Assembly (NCBI RefSeq): GCF_015694725.1
Contig: NZ_JADQDQ010000008.1
Coordinates: 1-64,000 of the forward strand
DNA: 64,000 nucleotides
DNA from: Hymenobacter jeongseonensis
Lineage (GTDB): Bacteria > Bacteroidota > Bacteroidia > Cytophagales > Hymenobacteraceae
Direction of reading: 5' to 3'
A program made the position numbers and the translations under genes. Positions 54,125 through 62,124 of this stretch are shown in pieces (positions within the stretch are counted from its first letter, which is position 1; each line of letters opens with the position of its first letter). Below the pieces are notes generated by a model that saw only the letters and a list, made by a program, of their open reading frames with translations, made no database searches and had not been told where the DNA came from.

Positions 54125-54604
54125 ATGGCTGACCATTCAATAACTCCCGAAAACAACGGCCTGCGCTTGGGCATTCTCACAGCCATCGTGCTGATGGCCT
54201 ACACTGGCATTGCGGCGCTGGCTGGCTTCCTCGACCAAATTGAGGCCGGTACCCTCGATTTGGTGATTCTGGCCGTGGGCGTGGTGCTGGCAATTAAGCG
54301 CTTCAAAAAGTCCCGCGGCAACCGCATGAGCTACCTGCAGGGCTTCGGCACGGGCATCGTGACGGCGATTGTGGCCTCGGTCTTGTTGGCGATATTTTTC
54401 TGGTTGCTGGGCGGCCTTAGCAAAGGCGTGATGGGGTCCGTTGAGCGGATTCAGGCCCGCGACTTGTTCGGTGCCGACTTGGGCATCCTCATCGGGGGCT
54501 TGGGCATTATCCTGCTGGGTTCGATGACGGGCGTAATTGTCTCACTTATTGCAATGCAGTATTATAAGAGCCCCGACCACCAACCGATTACCAGCCTTGA
54601 TTAG
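54125..54604 (+). CDS. DUF4199 domain membrane protein
   Basis: 159 residues from the ATG at 54125. Four membrane spans: about 17-36, 45-58, 80-103 and 125-150. The family tag RFKKSRGNRMSYLQGFGTGIVTAIVASVLLAIFFW is present. DUF4199 proteins are Bacteroidota inner-membrane proteins of unknown role. The 290-base upstream gap holds no gene; a 90-codon reverse frame there is judged spurious. A perfect palindromic terminator follows. Confidence 0.85.
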   Translation: MADHSITPENNGLRLGILTAIVLMAYTGIAALAGFLDQIEAGTLDLVILAVGVVLAIKRFKKSRGNRMSYLQGFGTGIVTAIVASVLLAIFFWLLGGLSKGVMGSVERIQARDLFGADLGILIGGLGIILLGSMTGVIVSLIAMQYYKSPDHQPITSLD

Positions 54605-54635
54605 CGCTATTCAATAATACCTGGGTGTAGCAATG

Positions 54636-54663
54636 AAAACGGCCTCAATTGAGGCCGTTTTTT
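54636..54663 (+). terminator. Palindromic hairpin terminator after DUF4199
   Basis: AAAACGGCCTCAATTGAGGCCGTTTT is a perfect palindrome split by no loop beyond its centre, followed by more T. Confidence 0.85.
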
Positions 54664-54790
54664 GTTTGTCCGATATATAGTAGCAATACATGTTGTATAA
54701 ATAAAATTAGACAAAACAGAAACTATCCACTACCTTTCTGCTGTTAATCAAAAACGGCGCAGGAATTTTCACCCCAATCTCTGCTTTTTT

Positions 54791-55207
54791 ATGTATAAAG
54801 TTATATTTTCTCTCGTTCTGTTTTTTCTCGTTTCGAGTTCGTTTTCTGCCCAAGCCCAAATGGCTGACCGCCTCGCCGAACACCCGACTTTCAGTCTCGC
54901 TTCAATAAGCAAATCGGCCGACGACGATGCGCTGGTCATCACGCGGGAAATGAGCAATCGGCTTCACCTTAATGAAGGTCAGTTTCTCAGTCTACTCGCC
55001 CTGAACCGCACTAAGTTGGTTACCCTCAAAAGCATAGCCCGCGAGTATAGAGGCGACGAAGCTACTCGCGCTTCGAAAGTGGCCGAACTGGAAGCACAGT
55101 TTGAGCAGGAGTGCAGCCGCATTCTCACGCCTTCGCAGCTAAGCCAGTTGCAGCACAGCAACGACCACCCAGCCGGCTCCAATGAGCCTGGGCACGGCCT
55201 CGGCTAA
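54791..55207 (+). CDS. Small secreted helical protein, paralogue of 41856
   Basis: 138 residues. Signal peptide ends SAQAQ. The core MSNRLHLNEGQFLSLLALNRTKLVTLKSIAREYRG and later VAELEAQFEQECSRILTPSQLSQLQ align in order with the protein at 41856 (ADRIHFNEAQYLAVKQLHLNMLTERRDLE... FLLKPHQLLAYQ). LTPSQLSQLQ strongly recalls the LTxxQ motif of Spy/CpxP-type periplasmic helical proteins. The C-terminus is Asn/Pro/Gly-rich. Own terminator. A role in envelope stress is conjecture. Confidence 0.72.
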   Translation: MYKVIFSLVLFFLVSSSFSAQAQMADRLAEHPTFSLASISKSADDDALVITREMSNRLHLNEGQFLSLLALNRTKLVTLKSIAREYRGDEATRASKVAELEAQFEQECSRILTPSQLSQLQHSNDHPAGSNEPGHGLG

Positions 55208-55236
55208 GCATACCTGCTTTTGACACTGCTGGATAT

Positions 55237-55270
55237 AAAAAAGCCCGCTATTATCGTAGCGGGCTTTTTT
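55237..55270. terminator. Bidirectional hairpin terminator
   Basis: AAAAAAGCCCGCTA / TAGCGGGCTTTTTT arms with a 6-base loop, between convergent genes. Its right end touches the stop of the lipoprotein at 55270. Confidence 0.9.
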
Positions 55271-55659
55271 TAGGGGTTTTGTATCCGTAGCGGGTCGGCT
55301 AACACTTCGGTGACGGTGCCAATGGGGCCAAACCGTATGCTGAGGCAGGCTGCCCCAGAGCGCGCGTGGCGGGCTTCGCATTGCGTTCCGGGCTCCAGAT
55401 AATAGTAGTACACTTTTTCGGTGCCGGCGCGGAGTTCTTCTTCATCGGGCGGGCCGAGTAGGGCGGTTACATCGTTGGCCCGGGCTTCGTAGAGTTGTTC
55501 TTTGGCTCGCACCAGGGCAGGCACGGCGGTGCGGCGCAAATTGCGGCAGGCGTAGGGGTCGCTGCGCCACGTGGTGGCGTCGAATCCGGGCACTTCAGGG
55601 AGGGCGTGGCCACACCCGTTCAGGAGGATGCCGGCTAGAACGGGCAGCAGCTGGCGCAT
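55270..55659 (-). CDS. Hypothetical small lipoprotein
   Basis: 129 residues from the ATG at 55659 (MRQLLPVLAGILLNGC), giving a lipobox LLNGC at Cys16. The mature part includes WRSDPYACRNLRRTAVPALVRAKEQLYEARANDVTALLGPPDEEEL, then EKVYYYYLEPGTQCE. 'V..LLG.PD' followed by a YYL strand resembles the BamE/SmpA-like fold. The family assignment is tentative. It should sit in a membrane facing the periplasm. Confidence 0.65.
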   Translation of the reverse strand: MRQLLPVLAGILLNGCGHALPEVPGFDATTWRSDPYACRNLRRTAVPALVRAKEQLYEARANDVTALLGPPDEEELRAGTEKVYYYYLEPGTQCEARHARSGAACLSIRFGPIGTVTEVLADPLRIQNP

Positions 55660-55817
55660 GTACCGAGGCGAAAAAAAAGTAGTGCCCATGGGGTTTAATA
55701 ATAAAAATACAGTGCCTGGCACCGGGGTTTGAACGAATCTAAGCACTAAATTTGGCCTGATTATGTATAGAGGCCAACTCAGAATTGTTCAAAAACCACA
55801 GTAGCACTGTTTTATTG

Positions 55818-56594
55818 ATGTTTAGAAATATTTTCGTTGCCGGCATTCTATTATCTCTAGCACTTTCCCCAGCCGAACTGGCAGCGCAATCTGTCTCTAA
55901 ATCGGCAATAGCGGCATTACCGCCTGCTGCCCGCCGGGCCTACTACCAGACGGCATTTGAACAAAAAACTGCCCAGCTTTATAGCAGGCTCGGCTTGGGA
56001 GCCTCCGGGCTGTCCCTCACGGTTTTTCGCCAGAGCTTGGTAGGGTATTATAATTTACGGCCCGAAGGCGCACGCACGGCAAGCCCGCCCGTCCTTACCC
56101 TTATCGACTTTAGCCGCCCCAGCACCCAAAAGCGGTTGTGGGTGATTAATGTTGAGCAAGGGAAGGTATTATTTCACACGCTGGTGGCGCACGGCAAAGC
56201 CAGCGGAGCCGATGTCCCGGTTTCTTTTTCCAACAAGGGCGGCTCGGAGATGAGCAGCCTGGGATTTTACCGCACCGCGGCTACCACGTACACCGGCAAG
56301 CACGGGCTTTCGCTGCGGCTTTCGGGTCTCGACCCCGGGTTCAATACCAATGCCGAAAGTCGCGCCGTGGTGGTGCACGGGGCCGATTATGTGTGCCAGG
56401 ACTTTGTGAAGGCCCACGGCCGCTTGGGCCGCAGCCAGGGCTGCCCGGCACTGCCCGTGGCCGAAACCACCGCCATTGTGAAGGCCATCAAGGGCGGCAG
56501 CATCATGTACCTGCACGGGCCGGCCGACGCGGGCTACCGCTCGCGGTGGCTGAACGTGGACACGGCGGTGACGGCTTTTGCCGGGTTGCGCTAG
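55818..56594 (+). CDS. Murein L,D-transpeptidase catalytic domain family protein (YkuD_2 type)
   Basis: 258 residues from the ATG at 55818, with a signal peptide ending LAAQ. The catalytic domain carries VVVHGADYV, then GRLGRSQGCPALP: the His and the nucleophilic Cys of the L,D-transpeptidase signature. LWVINVEQGKVLFHTLVAHGKASG is the usual entry strand pair, and GFYRTAATTYTGKHGLSLRLSGLD matches the YkuD_2 subgroup. It likely forms or edits 3-3 cross-links or anchors proteins in peptidoglycan. It is periplasmic. Confidence 0.88.
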   Translation: MFRNIFVAGILLSLALSPAELAAQSVSKSAIAALPPAARRAYYQTAFEQKTAQLYSRLGLGASGLSLTVFRQSLVGYYNLRPEGARTASPPVLTLIDFSRPSTQKRLWVINVEQGKVLFHTLVAHGKASGADVPVSFSNKGGSEMSSLGFYRTAATTYTGKHGLSLRLSGLDPGFNTNAESRAVVVHGADYVCQDFVKAHGRLGRSQGCPALPVAETTAIVKAIKGGSIMYLHGPADAGYRSRWLNVDTAVTAFAGLR

Positions 56595-56710
56595 CCCACG
56601 CGGGCCGGAAGAATAACCAGAACGAAAAGGGTGCGTTATAAGGCCATCGGGCAATGTTCGGCGGCGGGGCCGCTGGCGGCGCCTCTCACGCTTATCCCTT
56701 TTTTCATTCC

Positions 56711-57523
56711 ATGCGACTCAATCTCCGCTTCATCATTGCCATTATTGTGGCGGCGGTGTCCCTTTTTGGCTACTATTTCAACACCTCCAAAAACGAGGTG
56801 ACCGGCGAAACCCAGCACGTGAGCATGAGCGCCGACCAGGAAATAGCCTTGGGCGTGCAAGCCGCTCCTTCCATGGCTGCCCAGTACGGCGGCGTGAGCA
56901 CCAACGCCCAAGCCCGGGCCGCGGTGCAGCAGGTAGGCCAGAAAATAATTTCCACCACCAAAGCCGGCCAGACGCCTTATAAATTCCAGTTTCACCTTCT
57001 CGCCGACGATAAAACCGTGAATGCCTTTGCGCTGCCCGGCGGCCAAATCTTCATTACCGAAGGCTTGCTGAAGAACCTTAAGACCGAAGCCCAGCTGGCG
57101 GGAGTATTGGCGCACGAAGTCGGCCACGTGGTGGGCCGCCACTCGGCCGCGCAGGTGGCCAAATCAAACCTAACCCAGGGACTGGCCGGTGCAGCCACCA
57201 TTGCATCCTACGACCCCAATAGCCCCGGTAGTTCCATTGCCAAAGCGGCTATTGCGGCGGCCATTGCCAAAGTAATCGGCATGCGTTTCAGCCGCAACGA
57301 TGAGTTGGAAGCCGACAAACTGGCTGTTGACTTTACGCCCCAGGCCGGCTACGACCCCCGCGCCATGATTGAGGTAATGAACATTCTGGCGCAGGCCGGT
57401 GGCCGCAGCTCCACCCCGGAGTTCCTGAGCACGCACCCCGACCCCGGCAACCGCATCGGCAAGCTGGAACAGGAAATTGCCGCTGATTTCCCCCAGGGAG
57501 TACCAGCCGGCTTGAAGCAATAA
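56711..57523 (+). CDS. M48 family metalloprotease
   Basis: 270 residues from the ATG at 56711. A single N-terminal hydrophobic span (about 7-21) acts as anchor or signal. The zinc motif is His135-Glu136-x-x-His139 (AHEVGHVVGRHSA), with the downstream Glu in NDELEADKLAVDF. FALPGGQIFITEGLL is typical of the BepA/LoiP-like group. STHPDPGNRI closes the domain. It probably degrades or helps assemble misfolded envelope proteins. It converges with the Lon-N gene through a hairpin. Confidence 0.92.
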   Translation: MRLNLRFIIAIIVAAVSLFGYYFNTSKNEVTGETQHVSMSADQEIALGVQAAPSMAAQYGGVSTNAQARAAVQQVGQKIISTTKAGQTPYKFQFHLLADDKTVNAFALPGGQIFITEGLLKNLKTEAQLAGVLAHEVGHVVGRHSAAQVAKSNLTQGLAGAATIASYDPNSPGSSIAKAAIAAAIAKVIGMRFSRNDELEADKLAVDFTPQAGYDPRAMIEVMNILAQAGGRSSTPEFLSTHPDPGNRIGKLEQEIAADFPQGVPAGLKQ

Positions 57524-57540
57524 CCGATTCCGCACAACAA

Positions 57541-57587
57541 AAAAGGCGGCGCCCCGACGACAGTTTCGTCGCTGGGGCGCCGCCTTT
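57541..57587. terminator. Bidirectional GC-rich hairpin
   Basis: AAAGGCGGCGCCCC / GGGGCGCCGCCTTT arms with an inner GACGAC/GTCG extension, between the convergent M48 and Lon-N genes. Confidence 0.8.
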
Positions 57588-57602
57588 GGTTTGTGGCGTG
57601 GC

Positions 57603-58238
57603 CTAGAAATTTGGCGGTGTCAGGTTTTTGAAGTGACCGTTGAGGCGCACTCGCTCTTTAAGGCGTTCGGTTTCGAGAACTACGGGCAGGATGGTGTCGA
57701 GGTGTTCCCGCACCATTTCTTGGCGCTCTTGTTCGCTCGTGGTGGCCAAAAGCTGGTATTCCTGCTCAGTGCTGAAGCCGATGTGGTGCGCTACGTCGAA
57801 GATGCAATAGTCGGGGGCCAGCTCCAGCAACAGCTTGCGCAGGCCCAGCGCTTCGTAAAGCTGCCGCACTTGCTTGGTGATGATTTCACGAAGTATGGGG
57901 TCGGCCACGTCGTCCTGCACCACTTCTTCTACCTGCCCGCCGGCGTAGAGTTTGCCCGGGGCCTGCCGATAAAATTTATTGATGCGAAACACGCCCACGG
58001 CTTTGGTTCGGATGTCCAGTTCTCCGCTGGAATAGGTCTGTTCCACACTCAGCAGGCGCATTTCAGTGCCCAATTCGCTGAGTGAATTATCCAGGTACGG
58101 CGGAATACCGAAGGTAATATTCTGCTCAATGCATTCGCGGACCAGCTGGCGGTAGCGGGGCTCAAAGATGTGCAGGTTGAGTTTTTCGCCTGGAAAAACC
58201 ACCAGATTGAGCGGAAACAGTGGTAACAAGCGCGACAT
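57603..58238 (-). CDS. Lon protease N-terminal-like (LON substrate-binding) domain protein
   Basis: 211 residues, no ATPase or protease part. LLPLFPLNLVVFPGEKLNLHIFEPRYRQLVRECIEQN is the LON_substr_bdg signature. The C-terminal half is helical (LRKLLLELAPDYCIFDVAHHIGF). Stand-alone LON-N proteins are common in Bacteroidota; their role is unclear, perhaps in substrate handling. Cytoplasmic. Divergent from mtgA. Confidence 0.88.
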   Translation of the reverse strand: MSRLLPLFPLNLVVFPGEKLNLHIFEPRYRQLVRECIEQNITFGIPPYLDNSLSELGTEMRLLSVEQTYSSGELDIRTKAVGVFRINKFYRQAPGKLYAGGQVEEVVQDDVADPILREIITKQVRQLYEALGLRKLLLELAPDYCIFDVAHHIGFSTEQEYQLLATTSEQERQEMVREHLDTILPVVLETERLKERVRLNGHFKNLTPPNF

Positions 58239-58397
58239 GGGAACCGTGACTGGATTTGAGAGGCCAACTACTGCATCAACAAGTTGAGGCGTGGGTTAGG
58301 TTTAGGATGGCCGGCGGCGGGCGGGAAATAAGGCCGGCAAGTGGAACCGCAAGCGGACGAAAGGTAGGAGGGAATGGCGAAACCCCGCCTGCCGCGC

Positions 58398-58405
58398 TAC
58401 TTTTG
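58398..58405 (+). promoter_or_regulatory. -7 promoter motif TACTTTTG, giving a near-leaderless mtgA mRNA
   Basis: Exact TAnnTTTG match ending only 5 bases before the mtgA ATG at 58411, so transcription would start at or next to the start codon. No clear TTG element upstream. Confidence 0.4.
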
Positions 58406-58410
58406 CCGCA

Positions 58411-59175
58411 ATGGCATCCACTCCACTGCTTCCCAGTATCTCGGTAATTCTTAAAAAAACGGGTCGGTTGCTGCTGCAGGTTGGCGCCGCGTTGTTTCTG
58501 GCTTCGGTGGCCTGGGTGCTCGTTTACCGCTGGGTGGCGCCGCCCGCTACCTGGCTGATGCTGGAACGGCGCGCGCACGCCCCCGTGGGCCGCGGCTATT
58601 ACGGCATCCAGGAAGAATCCCGGCAGATTCGCTACCAGTTCCGCAACCTAAACGAGGTGGCCCCGGCCATCCCGTTGGCGCTGGTGGCGGCCGAAGACCA
58701 ACGCTTTCTCCTGCACCGCGGCTTTGATTTTGATGCCATCACCAAGGCCGCCAAACGCAACTGGAACGGCGACGGCACGCACATAGTAGGCGGCAGTACC
58801 ATCTCGCAGCAAGTGGCCAAGAACGTGTTTCTGTGGCACGGGCGCAGCTACGTGCGCAAGGCAGCCGAGGCATATTTTACGGTGCTGATTGAGTTTTTGT
58901 GGGACAAGCGGCGCATAATGGAAATGTACCTGAGCGTGGCGGAGATGGGCGACTGCACGTTCGGCGTCGAAGCGGCCAGCCAGCGCTACTTTGGCAAGCC
59001 CGCCAGCCAGGTCACCACCGCCGAAGCCGCGCTACTGGCCGGGGTATTGCCCAATCCGCTCCGGTTTCGGGCATCCAATCCCGGCCCAGTGGCCCGGGCC
59101 AAACAGCAGCGGGTGATGCGCAACATGCGCCGGCTGGGCGGTACTTCCTACGTCAAAACGTTATTGAATAAATAA
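58411..59175 (+). CDS. mtgA: Monofunctional biosynthetic peptidoglycan transglycosylase (MtgA)
   Basis: 254 residues. One N-terminal membrane anchor (about 18-40) precedes the GT51 domain. Motifs: AAEDQRFLLHRGFDFDAI with the catalytic Glu, GGSTISQQVAKNVFLWHGRSYVRKAAEAY, RRIMEMYLSVAEMGDCTFGVEAASQRYFGKPASQVTTAEAALLAGVLPNP. It has no transpeptidase domain, so it only polymerises glycan strands from lipid II. It acts outside the inner membrane. The next gene starts one base after its stop, so they form an operon. Confidence 0.95.
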   Translation: MASTPLLPSISVILKKTGRLLLQVGAALFLASVAWVLVYRWVAPPATWLMLERRAHAPVGRGYYGIQEESRQIRYQFRNLNEVAPAIPLALVAAEDQRFLLHRGFDFDAITKAAKRNWNGDGTHIVGGSTISQQVAKNVFLWHGRSYVRKAAEAYFTVLIEFLWDKRRIMEMYLSVAEMGDCTFGVEAASQRYFGKPASQVTTAEAALLAGVLPNPLRFRASNPGPVARAKQQRVMRNMRRLGGTSYVKTLLNK

Positions 59176-59176
59176 A

Positions 59177-59659
59177 ATGGATGTTTCGCTAAGATTCAGT
59201 GGAAAAACCCTGCTGGCCGGATTGTTCCTGAGCCTGCAAAGCTGCTCAGAAGCACCGCCAACGGCGGGCAAAACTGCCGACAACGAGCAAGCCGCCGCCG
59301 CCATCCGCACCGTGCTGACCACCCAGGCCGCCGCCTGGAATCGGGGCGACATTCCCGGCTTCATGCAAGGGTATTGGAAGTCCGACTCCCTGGTTTTCCT
59401 CGGGCGCAAAGGCCCCACCTACGGCTGGCAGCAAACGCTCGATAATTACAAAAAAAACTACCCCGATGCCGCCGCCATGGGCCAGTTGGATTTCAGCAGC
59501 TTGCGCGTAACGGTGCTGAATACCAACGCGGCACAGGTAATTGGGCGCTGGCACTTGGCGCGGCCAGTGGCCGGCGATGTGCAGGGCTACTTTCTGTTGG
59601 TAATGCGGCAGATTGACGGCAATTGGGTAGTAGCGGCCGACCACACCAATAGCCAATGA
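59177..59659 (+). CDS. NTF2-like (SnoaL/DUF4440) lipoprotein
   Basis: 160 residues. Lipobox SLQSC (Cys near residue 23). The mature part has AAAIRTVLTTQAAAWNRGDIPGFMQGYWKSDSLVFLGRKGPTYGWQQTLDNYKKNYPD and a closing strand FLLVMRQIDGNWVVAADHTNSQ, the cone-shaped NTF2-like fold of DUF4440. Such proteins may bind small ligands; function unknown. It is co-transcribed with mtgA by the one-base gap, suggesting an envelope link. Confidence 0.85.
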   Translation: MDVSLRFSGKTLLAGLFLSLQSCSEAPPTAGKTADNEQAAAAIRTVLTTQAAAWNRGDIPGFMQGYWKSDSLVFLGRKGPTYGWQQTLDNYKKNYPDAAAMGQLDFSSLRVTVLNTNAAQVIGRWHLARPVAGDVQGYFLLVMRQIDGNWVVAADHTNSQ

Positions 59660-59679
59660 ACTGGTAACGGGAGGGCCAG

Positions 59680-60807
59680 TTATCCCGCTTTGGGAGCCGG
59701 CTCGTTCACAATCAGCCCGATGCTGGCCGCGTGGGCAGCGGCGGTGGCGTAGTCGGCTACCAGCAGCATGGGTACGCCTTCGGCCTGTAGTTCTTCGGTG
59801 ATGGGCCCCACGAGCAGGGCGCGGGCGGGCACCTGCACGTCGCGGATGTAAATGGCGCGGATGCGGCCGGGATGCTGCCGCACTACTTCCCGGTAGATGC
59901 GCGCGTCTTCCTGGCCGCTGTCGCCGAGGAGCACGAAGGGTAACTGGGGATAGGTAGCTAGTACGTCGTTGATTTCGTGTAGCTTGTGCCCAAAGTGCAC
60001 GGCCGCTGAGCCCGTGATACCGGGCGGGGCCGTAGTTTTGGGTCGGGCAATGCCCAAATCGCGCAGCAGGAGCGGCCCGGGCGGCATTTCGTGGATGCCC
60101 ATAAATTCATCGAGCACGTCGTATAAGTTCCACGGGCTGCTGCTCACGTAGAAAAAAGGGTTGTCGGGTTTGTTGGTATTGCCGCGCTGGAGGCGGCGGT
60201 AGAAATCGGCCACGCCCACAAAGGGCAGCTTGGAATGCGCATTGCTGAGCAGGGTGCGCGCCAGCATTTTCATGAGGTTGGTGGCACTCGTCTCAAATAC
60301 GGTATCGTCGAGGTCGCTGATAACGCCGAATTCGGCGGTAGCCGGCGGCACCAGCACCTTGGCTGCGCCCTGAACGGCCGGCAGTGGTGCACGGAATTGC
60401 GAGGGCAGGCGCGATACTTTCACCGGCACCGGATACCACAGGTAGGCCACGGGCTCGGGCAGCGCGTGGGGCTCAATGATGAGGGTGAAGTAGCCTTCGT
60501 CGTCGGTGGTGACGAGGTGCTGGCTGCCGTCGGGCAGTTCGGCCACGAGGTCGGCGCCGGCCACTTCCCGGCTGTTGAAGCGGCGGACCATGCTCTGGAA
60601 ATTGCGCCAGCGCGAGTCCGTGGCGGTTTGCGTGCCCAGCCCGCGCTCGGCCAGCAAGCGGCCCTTGATGTAGAACTTGGCGGCCGTGCCGTAGCTCCGG
60701 TACGCATCGAGTTGGAGGGGGCGGAGCCAACCAGCCCGCGCCCGGGAACGGGTGAGGAGGTGGTCGGTCCATTCAGTGACCGAGGAAAGGGCATCGAGCA
60801 ACTTCAT
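59680..60807 (-). CDS. App1-family (DUF2183) phosphatase domain protein
   Basis: 375 residues, no signal peptide. The HAD-like phosphatase motifs are VISDLDDTVFETSATN (DxDDT, motif I) and FVLLGDSGQEDARIYREVVRQHPGRIRAIYIRDV (motif IV region), as in yeast App1p phosphatidate phosphatase (DUF2183). The N-terminal region (about 30-150) has a beta-sandwich-like transthyretin-type segment. It may dephosphorylate phosphatidate or another phosphoester. Bacterial members are uncharacterised. Confidence 0.88.
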   Translation of the reverse strand: MKLLDALSSVTEWTDHLLTRSRARAGWLRPLQLDAYRSYGTAAKFYIKGRLLAERGLGTQTATDSRWRNFQSMVRRFNSREVAGADLVAELPDGSQHLVTTDDEGYFTLIIEPHALPEPVAYLWYPVPVKVSRLPSQFRAPLPAVQGAAKVLVPPATAEFGVISDLDDTVFETSATNLMKMLARTLLSNAHSKLPFVGVADFYRRLQRGNTNKPDNPFFYVSSSPWNLYDVLDEFMGIHEMPPGPLLLRDLGIARPKTTAPPGITGSAAVHFGHKLHEINDVLATYPQLPFVLLGDSGQEDARIYREVVRQHPGRIRAIYIRDVQVPARALLVGPITEELQAEGVPMLLVADYATAAAHAASIGLIVNEPAPKAG

Positions 60808-60912
60808 AGGGCAAACCTACGGCTGGACCGTGGCAACGGCTAAAAATGGCCGCCAGCGTTCGGCTTGCGTACTACGCCAGTGCCCACTTTTCAGGGCTCC
60901 TTTCTCCTCCCT

Positions 60913-62022
60913 ATGCCGACTACCACCGCTCCCCGTTCCAAAACCAAAAAGAAGACCCTTGTTCCTCAGGAAGAGGCGCATGTGGTGTACAAAGACCCGG
61001 CCCGCCAAGCACAAATGGCAGGCCTGCGCTACGCCACCGACCAAGGGCCCGGCATCACCAGAAAAACCACGCGAACCGGCAGTTTTACTTACCACGACGC
61101 GAAAGGCCAAAAAATTACCGACGCGAAAACGCTGGACCGCATTGTGAGCTTTGTGATTCCGCCGGCCTGGGCCGATGTCTGGATTGCGGCGTCGCCAACC
61201 GCCCACCTGCAGGTAACCGGGCGAGACAGCCTGGGCCGCAAGCAGTACCGCTACCATACCGCGTGGGACGAAATGCGGAGCCTGACCAAGTTTTCCCGGC
61301 TGCGCACCTTTGGCGAAAAGCTAGCGGCGCTGCGCGCGCAATTCAACAAAGACCTCCGCCGCCCAACCTTGGACCGCGAGAAAGTGGTGGCCCTGGTGCT
61401 GACCCTGATGGACCAGTCCTTCATCCGGGTGGGCAATAAAGAATATGCCAAAAAGAACAAGAGCTACGGCCTCACCACGCTGCGCGACAAGCACGTGGCG
61501 ATTGAGGGCGCTGACGTGAATTTCAGCTTCGTGGGCAAAAAAGGGGTGCCGCATGACGTAACCCTGCACGATGCCCGCCTGGCCAAACTGGTGCGCAAGT
61601 GCAAGGAAATTCCTGGCCAGCACCTGTTCCAGTATTATTCCAGCGACGGCCAGCGCCACGCCCTCGAATCGGGCGATGTGAACGAATACCTGCAACGCCA
61701 CACCGGACTGGCCCTGTCAGCCAAGGACTTTCGCACCTGGGGCGGCACCGTGAAAATGGTGCAGTGCCTAGAAGCCGTACTGCACGAGGAGCCCGATTTG
61801 GCCCCCGAAAAAGTGGTGAAAAAAGCGGTGAAAGAAGTTGCCACCGGCTTGGGCAACACACCCACCGTGTGCTCCAAGTACTACATTCATCCGCAGGTGG
61901 TGGAGTTATTCAAATCGGGGCAACTCATTGAATACTTGCGTAAGCACGATGCCGAAGCTGCCCCCGGCGATTTGCTTACTCCCGTGGAACGGCTAGTACT
62001 GAAGATGTTGGAAGAAGCGTAG
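60913..62022 (+). CDS. Eukaryotic-type (poxvirus-like) DNA topoisomerase IB
   Basis: 369 residues from the ATG at 60913. The N-terminal domain includes FTYHDAKGQKITDAKTLDRIVSFVIPPAWADVWIA. The catalytic domain has RVGNKEYAKKNKSYGLTTLRDKHV with the catalytic Arg, the FRTWGGTVK segment and Tyr324 in CSKYYIHP as nucleophile. It relaxes supercoils by nicking one strand without ATP. Such enzymes are scattered in bacteria. It is divergent from the App1-like gene. Confidence 0.93.
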   Translation: MPTTTAPRSKTKKKTLVPQEEAHVVYKDPARQAQMAGLRYATDQGPGITRKTTRTGSFTYHDAKGQKITDAKTLDRIVSFVIPPAWADVWIAASPTAHLQVTGRDSLGRKQYRYHTAWDEMRSLTKFSRLRTFGEKLAALRAQFNKDLRRPTLDREKVVALVLTLMDQSFIRVGNKEYAKKNKSYGLTTLRDKHVAIEGADVNFSFVGKKGVPHDVTLHDARLAKLVRKCKEIPGQHLFQYYSSDGQRHALESGDVNEYLQRHTGLALSAKDFRTWGGTVKMVQCLEAVLHEEPDLAPEKVVKKAVKEVATGLGNTPTVCSKYYIHPQVVELFKSGQLIEYLRKHDAEAAPGDLLTPVERLVLKMLEEA

Positions 62023-62124
62023 CCGCACCATTGCTGGTGTTCCATTCCTGGGATTGTGGTCGTTGGCAGATAGTCGTAATGTGTTCAGATTGCTTGCTTT
62101 GCTATCTCGACAATAAGCCGCCGA

